In this document: one piece after another, positions 7,335-15,632 of the stretch | Layout of the letters: every line of letters begins with the position of its first letter | Numbering within the stretch: the stretch's first letter is position 1 | DNA from: CAYSLC01 sp964431545 | GTDB taxonomy: Bacteria; Desulfobacterota; Desulfobacteria; Desulfobacterales; JAABSP01 | Reading direction: 5' to 3' | Assembly: GCA_964431545.1 (NCBI GenBank) | Contig: CAYSLC010000033.1 | Location: forward strand, 1-33,378 | Length of the DNA: 33,378 bases | Translations under genes and position numbers: made by a program | Notes under the pieces: generated by a model | Database searches by the model: none | What the model saw: the letters and a program-made list of their open reading frames with translations, nothing else | What the model was told of the DNA's origin: nothing

Positions 7335-8909
7335 ATGAAAAAACGAACCGCTGTCCTTTGCATCGTCACCCTCGCCATGCTTACTGTTCTGACGCCCGTC
7401 CGGGCCGAGGCGGAAAAAGTCCTTTATGCCGCCGGCGATCCCAATGAACTCGGGGTGACCACCTTCAATCCCCTCAAAGTGGAATTGAGCCACGAGGCCA
7501 TGTACCTGATTTACGACCGGCTGATCGAATGGGGGTTGGACGGTAAATTTTATCCGGGCCTGGCGGAATCCTGGACTGTGAGCGAAGACGGCATGACCTG
7601 GACCATGCAGTTGAAGAAAGGCGTCACATTCCATGACGGGTCGCCGTTCAATGCCGAACTCGTCAAATGGTTCCTGAAGGAGATGGGCAACGGACCCTCC
7701 GCCTACATGGTGGGGGCCATCGATTCGGTGGAAATCACCGGGCCCCATTCCGTCATCATCCACATGAAGCACCCGGACCCCAACATGCTTTTCAACTACT
7801 CCCAGACCTTCATGGCCGTGCCCAGCATGGAAGCCAGCAAAAAATACGGCGAGGATTTCGGCATCAAGCATGTGGTGGGTTCGGGGCCGTACAAGTTCGA
7901 GTCCTGGTCCCCCGGCAACGAGCTGGTCCTGGTCAAAAACGAGGCATACACCTGGGGGCCGGGCCATATAAAAAACAAGGGCCCGGCGGTCATCGACAAG
8001 ATCGTTTACCGGGATATCAAGGAAGAGTCCACCCGCTTTCTGGAACTGAAAACCGGCAAGCTGGATGTGGTCTTTTCCGTGCCCACCATGTTCATCGAAA
8101 AAATCGAAAGCGACAGCAACCTCAGAATTAAAAAACTACCCGGGGACGTCCTGTATCACATGATCATGAACACCCAGTCGCCGCCCCTCGACAACCTGTT
8201 GGTCCGGAAGGGCATCGCCCTGGCGGTGAATCAGGAAAGCATCACCAAAAACGTCTTCGCCGGCGCCGGAAAACCCGCTTACACCTATTTGATCAGTTCA
8301 TTGCCGGCGAGCAAGGTCGATCCGGAAACGGAAATCCATTACGCGCCCGAAGAAGCCAAAGCGGCCCTGGACGAGGCCGGTTGGAAAATGGGCCCCGACG
8401 GCGTCCGGGTGGATAAGGACGGCAACAAACTGACGCTGAAGTTGCTGGCCAAAAACGAATCCTCCTACCGCCGGTCGGCGGAAGTCATCCAGGACCAACT
8501 GGCCCAGGTCGGGATTGAAACCGAGATCACCCTGATGGACCCCAGCTCCATCCGCGCGTTCTATAAAAAAGGCGAACACCAGCTGGCCGTCCGGTCCTAC
8601 CAGTGGGAGAATGCCGATATTCTGGAATGGTTTCTCAATTCCAAGCGGATGGGCTACCCCAATGCTGCCATGTGGCACGACAACGAGTCCGACTATCTCA
8701 TGCAGAAAGCCATGGCACACTCCCGGACCGAAGAGGAACGGATCGCCAATTTCAAGGCGTATCATGAATACCTGCTGAAACAATATGTCTGGGCCCCGTT
8801 CTACTTGCCGGATACGGTATTCGCCGTCGGCAAGCGGGCCGTATTCCCCGAAGACGGCCTGGACCGGAATTTCGTGGGAATGGGCGTTCTGGACTGGGAT
8901 CTCAAATAA
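7335..8909 (+). CDS. Peptide ABC transporter substrate-binding protein (SBP_bac_5)
   Basis: This is a 524-aa periplasmic solute receptor of the DppA/OppA cluster. It has a Sec signal peptide: basic MKKR, a hydrophobic stretch to about residue 20, and a probable signal peptidase I site after VRA (residues 22-24). The mature part shows family signatures such as YDRLIEW, PGLAESW, VTFHDGSPFNAE and the late ALDEAGW segment. A strong Shine-Dalgarno (AAAGGAG) lies 8 bases before the ATG, the best in the operon, consistent with high expression of the receptor. It lies 28 bases after the deacylase and is followed by a stable hairpin. No lipobox Cys is seen, so it is probably soluble. Substrate specificity is inferred from the operon: D-amino-acid-containing or acylated peptides. 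Confidence 0.93.
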   Translation: MKKRTAVLCIVTLAMLTVLTPVRAEAEKVLYAAGDPNELGVTTFNPLKVELSHEAMYLIYDRLIEWGLDGKFYPGLAESWTVSEDGMTWTMQLKKGVTFHDGSPFNAELVKWFLKEMGNGPSAYMVGAIDSVEITGPHSVIIHMKHPDPNMLFNYSQTFMAVPSMEASKKYGEDFGIKHVVGSGPYKFESWSPGNELVLVKNEAYTWGPGHIKNKGPAVIDKIVYRDIKEESTRFLELKTGKLDVVFSVPTMFIEKIESDSNLRIKKLPGDVLYHMIMNTQSPPLDNLLVRKGIALAVNQESITKNVFAGAGKPAYTYLISSLPASKVDPETEIHYAPEEAKAALDEAGWKMGPDGVRVDKDGNKLTLKLLAKNESSYRRSAEVIQDQLAQVGIETEITLMDPSSIRAFYKKGEHQLAVRSYQWENADILEWFLNSKRMGYPNAAMWHDNESDYLMQKAMAHSRTEEERIANFKAYHEYLLKQYVWAPFYLPDTVFAVGKRAVFPEDGLDRNFVGMGVLDWDLK

Positions 8910-8920
8910 GCCATTCCCGT

Positions 8921-8959
8921 CGGATGGGCGGGGGCCGGCCTGCCGTCCCCGCCCATCCG
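8921..8959 (+). promoter_or_regulatory. Intercistronic hairpin between binding protein and permease genes
   Basis: GGATGGGCGGGG (8922-8933) pairs perfectly with CCCCGCCCATCC (8947-8958), a 12-bp GC-rich stem with a 13-base loop; C8921-G8959 extends it. A short CCTTTTT run follows some 15 bases later, too far for a classical intrinsic terminator. In binding-protein operons such hairpins often protect the 3' end of the receptor mRNA or partly stop transcription, so that more receptor than permease is made. That role is inferred here. Confidence 0.7.
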
Positions 8960-8981
8960 GCCTTTCCGGAGCCTTTTTCCC

Positions 8982-9908
8982 ATGTGGATGTTCATACTTC
9001 GCCGTTCCTTGTTGATGATCCCCATTTTTTTCGTGGTATCCATCATCATTTTTTCCCTGATCCATATCGTCCCCGGCAACCCCATCGACAACCTGATGGG
9101 CCCGGGCATGACCAAGGAACATGAGCAACGTCTCATCGAAAAATTCCATTTGGACAAACCGCTTCCGGTGCAGTACCTGATCTGGCTGAAAAACCTGTTC
9201 AAAGGGGACCTGGGGCGCTCCATCATCGAAAAGCGGCCGGTGACGGAACTGCTGATGCACCACCTGCCTTACTCTCTCGCCCTCGGCCTTGCGGCCATCG
9301 CGCTTTCGTTCGTGATCGGGGTCACCATGGGGATCATATCGGCGGCATCCAAAAACACGATTTTCGATCATCTGGCCATGCTCGTCGCCCTGTTCGGCGT
9401 GACCATCCCTTCTTTCTGGCTGGGCCTGATTTTCATCCTTTTTTTCGCCGTGTGGCTCCCCTGGTTTCCGGTCTCCGGATCGGGCAGTTTTTCCGCCCTG
9501 GTGCTGCCCGCCGTGACCGTGGGTCTCGGCGGCGCGGGGCTCATCGCCCGCGTGACGCGGGTGTCGATGCTCGAAGTGGCCTCGAAGGATTTCATTGTCA
9601 TGCTCCACGCCAAGGGGGTCGGCAAAAAGGCGGTTTTGCTGAAACACATTTTGAGAAACGCCCTGATTCCGGTCATCACCATCCTGGGCCTCAGAATCGG
9701 CTGGGTCCTGGGGGGCGCGGTGACCGTTGAAATCGTCTTCGGCAGGCCGGGCCTCGGGCAGCTCTTGATCACGGGCCTGTTCCGGAGGGATTATCCCGTC
9801 ATCCAGGGGGCCATTCTGCTGCTGGCCATGGGCATCATGATGGGCAGTTTTCTGGCGGATGTACTCTACGCCGTGACCGACCCCCGGGTCCGGGATCAGC
9901 ACAGTTGA
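8982..9908 (+). CDS. Peptide ABC transporter permease, DppB type
   Basis: This 308-aa inner-membrane subunit carries about six transmembrane helices, starting with MFILRRSLLMIPIFFVVS. The DppB hallmark HIVPGNPID occurs at about residues 28-36, followed by a periplasmic loop and the EAA cytoplasmic loop (HAKGVGKKAVLLKHILRNA) that docks on the ATPase. Its length and topology are normal for the family. The ATG at 8982 is preceded by CCGGAG; an in-frame Met two codons later is possible. It should pair with the DppC-type permease that follows three bases downstream. Confidence 0.92.
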   Translation: MWMFILRRSLLMIPIFFVVSIIIFSLIHIVPGNPIDNLMGPGMTKEHEQRLIEKFHLDKPLPVQYLIWLKNLFKGDLGRSIIEKRPVTELLMHHLPYSLALGLAAIALSFVIGVTMGIISAASKNTIFDHLAMLVALFGVTIPSFWLGLIFILFFAVWLPWFPVSGSGSFSALVLPAVTVGLGGAGLIARVTRVSMLEVASKDFIVMLHAKGVGKKAVLLKHILRNALIPVITILGLRIGWVLGGAVTVEIVFGRPGLGQLLITGLFRRDYPVIQGAILLLAMGIMMGSFLADVLYAVTDPRVRDQHS

Positions 9909-9911
9909 CGG

Positions 9912-10796
9912 ATGCCGCATATGATTGACCGGCAACTCGAAGCCCCGCCGACCAAACGCTGGAAACGGCGGCTGAAAAAGCTCACCGCCAACAAATTCGG
10001 CCTTCTGGGGGCGATGCTGATTCTCGGTCTGCTGCTGGTGGCCCTGTCGGCGGACCTGATCGCGCCCTATTCCTACAGGGACCAGGATCTGAGCATCATG
10101 AACAGTCCGCCGTCCCGGGACCACCTCATGGGAACGGACGAGTTCGGCCGGGACGTATTCAGCCGCATCATTCACGGGTCCCGGATATCGGTTTACGTCG
10201 GCGTCATCTCCGTGGGGCTTTCCGTGCTGATCGGGGTGATTCTCGGATCGCTGGCCGGGTATTACGGGGGATGGCTGGACCGGGTCATTTCCCTGGTCAC
10301 CGACCTCACCTGGTCCCTGCCGGAGATTCTGGTGGCCCTTCTCCTGGTCGCCATCGTGGGCGCGGGGCTCGAGTGCGTGATCATCGCCATCGCCCTCACC
10401 TACTGGGCCCAGTACGCCCGTCTTATCCGGGGGCAGATCCTCATGCTCAAGAACGAAACCTACGTGGAGGCCACCCGGTCCCTGGGCGCCACGGATTTCA
10501 ACATCCTGTTCAAACACCTGTTTCCCAACGCCATCGCGCCGGTCATCGTGGCCGCGACCATCGGGATCGGTCAGGCCATCGTCCTCGAAGCCACCATGGG
10601 ATTTCTGGGCATGGGTGCCCAGCCCCCGCTGCCGAGCTGGGGGGCCATGATGAGCAACGGCACCGCCTACCTGTTCATCTCCCCCTGGGTGATCATTTTT
10701 CCCGGGCTCGCCATGATGCTGACGGTCATCGGATTCAACCTGTTCGGGGACGCGCTGGTGGATACCATGGACATCCGGGAAGACACCCTGAGATGA
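9912..10796 (+). CDS. Peptide ABC transporter permease, DppC type
   Basis: This is the second permease, 294 aa. It has the OppC N-terminal cytoplasmic helix (RWKRRLKKLTANKFGLLG), a first transmembrane helix at about residues 34-53, the DHLMGTDEFGRDVFSRIIHGSR signature of DppC/OppC, and the EAA loop VEATRSLGATDFNILFKHLFPNA. The GFLGMGAQPPLPSWG stretch near the C-terminus is a further family mark. It starts three bases after dppB and ends in an ATGA overlap with the first ATPase. ATG at 9921 is an alternative start that would drop three residues. Confidence 0.92.
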   Translation: MPHMIDRQLEAPPTKRWKRRLKKLTANKFGLLGAMLILGLLLVALSADLIAPYSYRDQDLSIMNSPPSRDHLMGTDEFGRDVFSRIIHGSRISVYVGVISVGLSVLIGVILGSLAGYYGGWLDRVISLVTDLTWSLPEILVALLLVAIVGAGLECVIIAIALTYWAQYARLIRGQILMLKNETYVEATRSLGATDFNILFKHLFPNAIAPVIVAATIGIGQAIVLEATMGFLGMGAQPPLPSWGAMMSNGTAYLFISPWVIIFPGLAMMLTVIGFNLFGDALVDTMDIREDTLR

Positions 10797-11776
10797 CCCT
10801 CCTGGAAATAACGGATCTGGAGGTCGAATTCCGCACGCGGGACGGCGTGGTGCAGCCCCTGAACGGGGTGGGCTTCGATCTCGAAGCCGGTGAAATCCTC
10901 GGGCTCGTGGGGGAGACCGGCTCGGGCAAATCGGTGACGGCCCAGGCGATCATGGGGCTGCTGCCGTTTCTGGAAGGCCGGGTGTCCGGCGGCGGCATCC
11001 GGTTCATGGGGCGGGACTTGCTCGCCCTGTCCGAGGCCGAGTACCAGTCCCTCCGCGGCAACCGGATTTCCATGATTTCCCAGAACCCCATGACCTCCCT
11101 GGATCCGGTCTACACCGTGGGCGACCAGATCGTCGAAGGGGTGCTGCTGCACACCCGGTTGTCGAAACCGGCGGCGGCGGAGCGCGCCGTTGAAGTGATG
11201 AGTTCCCTCGGCATCCCCAACGCGGGAAAGGTGTTCCAGCAATACCCCCACCAGCTCTCCGGCGGCTTGAAACAGCGGATCGTCATCGCCATGGGCCTGT
11301 GCGCCGAGCCGAAGCTGCTCATCGCGGACGAACCCACCACCGCCCTCGATGTGACCGTTCAGGCCCAGATCGTCGAACTGTTCCGCCAGACGGTGCGGGA
11401 GCGGAACATCGGCCTGATCATGATCACCCACGATCTCGGCGTCATCGCCCATCTGTGCGACAAAGTGGCGGTCATGTACGCAGGCGCGCTGGCGGAAATC
11501 GGCGACGTGGCCTCGGTTTTTTCAAATCCGCTGCATCCGTACACCCGGTCGCTGCTGGACTGCATTCCGAAACTCGGCATGACGCCGGATTCGCTGAAAG
11601 CCATCCCCGGCAACGTCCCGAGCGTCCGCACCTTTCCCTCCGGGTGCCGCTACCATCCCCGATGCGGCACGGCGGCGGATTTCTGCGCCGAAACGGCGCC
11701 CGGACTGCTGAACCCCGCGCCGGGCCGGCAGATCAGGTGCCACATGTACTCGGACCGATGGGAGACCGCACCGTGA
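10793..11776 (+). CDS. Peptide ABC transporter ATPase, DppD type
   Basis: This 327-aa ATP-binding subunit has Walker A GETGSGKS (about residues 39-46), a Q-loop (ISQNPMTSLDP), the signature LSGGLKQR, Walker B LLIADEP and the switch His in MITHDLGV. The C-terminal oligopeptide-transporter extension holds four Cys in CRYHPRC...C...C. In structurally studied DppD/OppD proteins this region binds an Fe-S cluster, so one may form here. I chose the ATG at 10793, which overlaps the DppC stop by four bases; the open frame runs further upstream but only as an antiframe of dppC. Confidence 0.93.
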   Translation: MTLLEITDLEVEFRTRDGVVQPLNGVGFDLEAGEILGLVGETGSGKSVTAQAIMGLLPFLEGRVSGGGIRFMGRDLLALSEAEYQSLRGNRISMISQNPMTSLDPVYTVGDQIVEGVLLHTRLSKPAAAERAVEVMSSLGIPNAGKVFQQYPHQLSGGLKQRIVIAMGLCAEPKLLIADEPTTALDVTVQAQIVELFRQTVRERNIGLIMITHDLGVIAHLCDKVAVMYAGALAEIGDVASVFSNPLHPYTRSLLDCIPKLGMTPDSLKAIPGNVPSVRTFPSGCRYHPRCGTAADFCAETAPGLLNPAPGRQIRCHMYSDRWETAP

Positions 11777-12750
11777 CGCCTCTGGTGGAAATCCGTCATC
11801 TATCCAAATTCTTTCCGGTCACCGGCGGGCTGCTCCAAAGAAGAATCGGGGTGGTCCAGGCGGTCAACGACATTTCCTTCGACATCGAGAAGGGGGAATC
11901 TCTGGGGGTGGTCGGGGAATCGGGCTGCGGCAAGTCCACCCTGGCCCGCCTGGTGCTGGGATTGATCGCGCCCAGCAGCGGACAAATCGTGTTCGACGGA
12001 CAAGAGATCACCCGCCTGAGCAAACCCGCCCTCCGCAATCTCCGCCGCCGCATGCAGATGGTGTTTCAGGACCCCCATTCCGCCCTCGACCCCCGCAACT
12101 CCATTTTCAGAAGTCTCGAAGAGGTCTTCCAAATCCAGAAGGTGGCGTTGGGCCGGCAGCAAAAAAACGAGCGGATATTCGAACTGCTTGAAATGGTGGG
12201 GCTCAAGGCGGAACACTGCCGTGCGTATCCCCATCAGCTCTCCGGCGGGCAGAAGCAGCGCGCCGTCATTGCCCGGGCCCTTTCCATGAATCCGGACTTC
12301 GTCATCCTGGACGAACCCACGGCGGCGCTGGACGTTTCGGTGCAGGCCCAGATCATCCTCCTGCTCCGTCAGCTCGGCCAGGAGTTCAACATGAGCTACC
12401 TGTTCATTTCCCACGACCTTGCGCTGGTCGATTATTTCTGCAGGCGGATTATCGTGATGTATCTCGGCCGGATCATGGAAATCACGCCGGGAAAATTATC
12501 CGGTAGGCGCCCGCGTCATCCCTACACCAAGGTGCTGATGGACAGCTTGTTCACGGCCGATCCCCATGTAAAAGCGCAGCCCCCGAAAATAGAAGGCGAA
12601 GTGCCCACCCCGTTCAACCTGCCCGGGGGATGCGTTTTCGCCAACCGGTGCCAGTATGCGCAGGACCGTTGCCGGACCCGGTCCCCCGACCTCGAAGAGA
12701 CCGGGGACGGCGGTGGGGTGGCCTGTCATTTTCCCCTGACGGAAATCTGA
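11773..12750 (+). CDS. Peptide ABC transporter ATPase, DppF type
   Basis: This is the second ATPase, 325 aa from a GTG start. It shows Walker A GESGCGKS, Q-loop VFQDPHSALDPR, signature LSGGQKQR, Walker B FVILDEPTAALD and switch FISHDLAL. A C-terminal extension with CVFANRCQYAQDRC and a late Cys mirrors the putative Fe-S region of DppD. I prefer the GTG at 11773 because it overlaps the DppD stop as GTGA and a GGGAG lies eight bases upstream. ATG at 11758 would add five residues (MGDRT) and overlap DppD by 19 bases. It is the last gene of the operon, followed by a terminator. Confidence 0.92.
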   Translation: MTPLVEIRHLSKFFPVTGGLLQRRIGVVQAVNDISFDIEKGESLGVVGESGCGKSTLARLVLGLIAPSSGQIVFDGQEITRLSKPALRNLRRRMQMVFQDPHSALDPRNSIFRSLEEVFQIQKVALGRQQKNERIFELLEMVGLKAEHCRAYPHQLSGGQKQRAVIARALSMNPDFVILDEPTAALDVSVQAQIILLLRQLGQEFNMSYLFISHDLALVDYFCRRIIVMYLGRIMEITPGKLSGRRPRHPYTKVLMDSLFTADPHVKAQPPKIEGEVPTPFNLPGGCVFANRCQYAQDRCRTRSPDLEETGDGGGVACHFPLTEI

Positions 12751-12820
12751 ATCTTTACGGATGGGAAACGCCGGCGGTCGGCAGGGCCAATTTCGGCTCC
12801 GACAAAGACGGCGTGCCGGC
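12751..12820. other. Untranslated tail of the peptide operon
   Basis: These 70 bases between the dppF stop and the terminator hold no ORF with support. There are short GC-rich self-complementary pieces (GCCGGCGG near 12770 and GTGCCGGC near 12814) that may fold, but no motif I recognise. From 12865 to 13004, before the GrpB-family gene, there is likewise no clear promoter. Confidence 0.4.
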
Positions 12821-12866
12821 TGACGGAAAAGCCCTGTTCCCGTGTTGCGGGGGCGGGGCTTTTTGT
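12821..12866 (+). terminator. Intrinsic terminator, copy 2 of the 44-bp repeat
   Basis: This element is identical over 44 bases to 3136-3179: the same AAAAGCCC/GGGCTTTT stem and the same TGTTG loop, followed by five T. It ends the D-amino-acid/peptide operon 70 bases after dppF. Two exact copies bracket the whole module. Confidence 0.85.
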
Positions 12867-13004
12867 ATACGGTGGTTCCGGCCCGATCTCACTGAGCGGC
12901 GCCATCCCGCCGATCGGGACGGGTGAATCATGCGCGCATGCCCGGCCATCTATTGCCGGGGCTTCAGGCGGGTGGGAAAGGGGACATCGATAACGGAAAC
13001 GGGA

Positions 13005-13595
13005 ATGGAGACACTGGAAGAGAAGATCCGTCGGGTGCTGAAAGACCCGATCAATATCGCGCCCTGCAATCCCGGCTGGCCGGGATGGTTCAGGCAGGAA
13101 CGGGACCATCTCCGCGCATGCCTGCCCGGCGACCTCATCCGCCGGATCGAGCACTTCGGCAGCACCGCGGTCCCGGGTCTGGCGGCCAAGCCCATTGTCG
13201 ATATGCTGGTGGCAGTGGCCTGCCTGGAGCGGACCCGGCGGGAGGTCGCCCCGGTCCTGGAAGCATTGGGCTACGACTATTTCTGGCGTCCCACGTGGGG
13301 GGACGACGGGCCGCCCTTCTATGCGTGGTTCATCAAGCGCGACAGCGCCGGCCGCCGCACCCATCACATCCACATGGTAGAACGCGATTTCCCGCACTGG
13401 GACCGGTTGCGGTTTCGGGATTTTCTGATGGAACACCCGAAGATCGCCGCCGCCTATGGCCGGTTGAAGTACCGGCTCGCGGCCGCCCATCCCCAGGATC
13501 GGATCGCCTATACCCAGGGCAAGTCCCGGTTCATCCGCCGGGTCACCCGGCGGGCAACAGCGATGGATGGCGGGGTCAGGGAAGGGAATAGATGA
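13005..13595 (+). CDS. GrpB family (UPF0157) nucleotidyltransferase-fold protein
   Basis: This 196-aa protein has the GrpB family hallmark GSTAVPGLAAKPIVDM at about residues 46-61, which resembles the nucleotidyltransferase GS...D active site. The later conserved THHIHMVE and WDRLRFRDFL segments and the closing Y-x-x-x-K-x-x-F helix also fit. Family function is not established; relationship to nucleotidyltransferases is by fold. I chose ATG at 13005 because the family begins with this helix (METLEEKI) followed by the P-N-W-like segment; an in-frame ATG at 12930 adds 25 Cys/Gly-rich residues without family support. It stands alone, and its last 20 bases overlap, tail to tail, the end of the injection-system operon. 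Confidence 0.85.
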   Translation: METLEEKIRRVLKDPINIAPCNPGWPGWFRQERDHLRACLPGDLIRRIEHFGSTAVPGLAAKPIVDMLVAVACLERTRREVAPVLEALGYDYFWRPTWGDDGPPFYAWFIKRDSAGRRTHHIHMVERDFPHWDRLRFRDFLMEHPKIAAAYGRLKYRLAAAHPQDRIAYTQGKSRFIRRVTRRATAMDGGVREGNR

Positions 13596-15629
13596 TGCGG
13601 GGCGGATAGACCGTTATCCCGCCGGGCAGGGTCGCGACGAAATGAAGAATGACGGAGACGGGGTCAGCAGGGGACGGGGACACGGCGCCCGTCAATTGAC
13701 CGTTCAGGTGGTCCCTCAACGCGTCGCCGGCGAATGTGACGGTGTCGTCTTCGACGGATGTGGGGGAGATGGGAAGGTCGCCGGCAAGGAGGTGGAACGG
13801 CAGGTCCGGAGCGGCGATGGGGCCTTCTCCGGTTTCGTCGGCCCCACCGTAAGGGGGGGCGTGGAATCGGTAGTACAGGTCCATGCCCTTGAGGACCGAC
13901 GCGCTGCCGGGCCGGCCCGTCGGGGGCAGCCGCCGGATCACGCCGCCGTCGCCGGCGGTCCCCAGCCAGACCCCGGCCCCTTTGGCGACGGATACCCGTA
14001 TCCAGTAGGGTTGGGCGAACAGGGCCAGACGGGTCCCGAGGCCCACCTGATGGAACGCGGCCCTGCCGGCCGTGGGGATGTGGATGGCCGCCGAGGCCAG
14101 ATGCTTTCCCGAGGGCGTGCCGTTCCAGTCTTCCTGGATGGCGATGTCGAGTTGTGTGTCGGGCTGATGGGCCATCAGGCCCAGGGAGAGGGCCGTGACT
14201 GTCAGGGGGGCAGGGGGGTGGACCCGGAAGGCGGTCCGGTGCGCCGGGGTCAGGGCCGCTCCCAGGGATGTGGCNNNNNNNNNNNNNNNNNNNNNNNNNN
14301 NNNNNNNNNNNNNNNNNNNNNNNNNNNNNNNNNNNNNNNNNNNNNNNNNNNNNNNNNNNNNNNNNNNNNNNNNNGGACCCGGAAGGCGGTCCGGTGCGCC
14401 GGGGTCAGGGCCGCTCCCAGGGATGTGGCCGGAAGGCCGGGGCCTCCGGCAGTTCCACCGATGGGACGCGGCGGGTGGGGGCCGAAGGCGGGGGCCGCTT
14501 TCAGGGAGACCGCCTCCACGGTCCCGCCGTCGGGAAGGCGCAGATAGATCGGCCGTTTCTCCGGTGTCCCCCCGGGGAACCGGAGCCGCTGTTTTTCCGG
14601 AACGAACGGGCCGGCCGGCCGGCTTGACAGGGTTTCCCGGACCAGGCCGTAGGCGATACGGAAATCGAGGTCCAGGCGGCAGGGGGCATCCGATTCGGCC
14701 ACCAGCCCCACCCGGAGGGTATCGGGGATAACGGGCGCGGCGTCGGTGTTTTGGGCCACCTCCCGGATGGCGTCCAGGTGGGCGTCGAACCGGGCCTGGA
14801 GGGCGTCGGCCAGGCGCTCACCGGCTGTGGCGTTCACCTCGGCGGCCGCCGAGGGGTCCCGGATTTCGCCGGGCAGTTGCCAGAAGAACGATGCCGCGCC
14901 GCCGGGGCCGGTATCGTCCGGGCGGTACGGCCGGGTCAGTCCGATGCGCGGGCCGGTGGGGAACCCGGTCACCTGGAGGTGCGACAGGTCGTCGACGGTC
15001 AGCGCGTTGATGGTGCCGTCCGATGATCGCCACTGGACGGCGAAATCGGCGCTGATGAATTCCTCGTACAGCACGCTGCCATTGTCGGCGATAACGGTCG
15101 GTTCCGGTGCGACAGCGTCGCCGTCCATTCGGAACAAGGCGATGGCCCCCGGAAAGTCGCCCACCCCCTCCGCTTTGGACGCAACGGCGCCCACCGAAGG
15201 GTCCGACGCCGGTATCTCACCGAACGGTTCGGCGGCGGCCTGCGCTCCCACCGACCCGATGGCCGGTTTCCGTTTTTCTGCGGCGGTCCGATGCTTCCAG
15301 CGTCCCCCGCCCGTCGGTTCACCCGCTGCGATCCGGTGGATTTTCCAGGGCCGGCCCAGCCGCACCCGCACGCCGTTTTCCAGATCAATGTCCGGGTCCA
15401 GGTCGGCGGAAACGGGACTCTCCGCCGACAGGACGTCCCAGGTCGCTGAACTGAAAACGGCGCTGAATTGCGTGGCCGTGCCGTCCACCCGGATCCGGTC
15501 CGGCTGCCCCCCGGTCCTGACGTCCAGATGGATTATCCGGCGATAGACGGGACCGCCGGGGCCGTCGATCGGGTCCCTGATTTCCCGCCGGGAGGTGCCG
15601 CCGGCGATGTCTTGGATGGAAATTTCCAT
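13576..15629 (-). CDS. Distal protein of the injection-system operon (unknown family; scaffold gap inside)
   Basis: The sequence is interrupted by 100 N, but the ends flanking the gap are the same 55 bases. Removing 155 bases gives one open frame of 632 residues that runs from MEISIQDI to a TGA at 13578-13576; both halves are in the same frame after collapse. I do not recognise a family. It is rich in beta-prone, Pro- and Gly-containing sequence, with tandem strand-turn segments such as LYYRFHAPP and VILHFVATLPGG near the end, and has no signal peptide. As the last gene after gpI and two fibre-like proteins, it is plausibly a fibre tip, receptor-binding or decoration protein. It starts three bases after the preceding gene's stop. 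Confidence 0.72.
14220..14429. other. Artificial scaffold gap with duplicated contig ends
   Basis: The 55 bases at 14220-14274 are identical to 14375-14429, with exactly 100 N between. This is the pattern left when two contigs that share a k-mer-length end are joined by a fixed-size gap instead of being merged. Collapsing restores the reading frame of the overlapping gene, so no sequence is likely missing. Confidence 0.93.
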
Positions 15630-15632
15630 GGA

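Noticed and set aside
13535..13553. Perfect 9-base palindrome (CCGCCGGGT/ACCCGGCGG) as a terminator for the minus operon.
   Set aside because: It lies inside the GrpB-family coding sequence, has a one-base centre and no T-run on either side.
14220..14429. The 55-bp duplications as biological direct repeats or attachment sites.
   Set aside because: Both pairs are exactly 55 bases around exactly 100 N, and removing one copy restores reading frames, so they are assembly overlaps.
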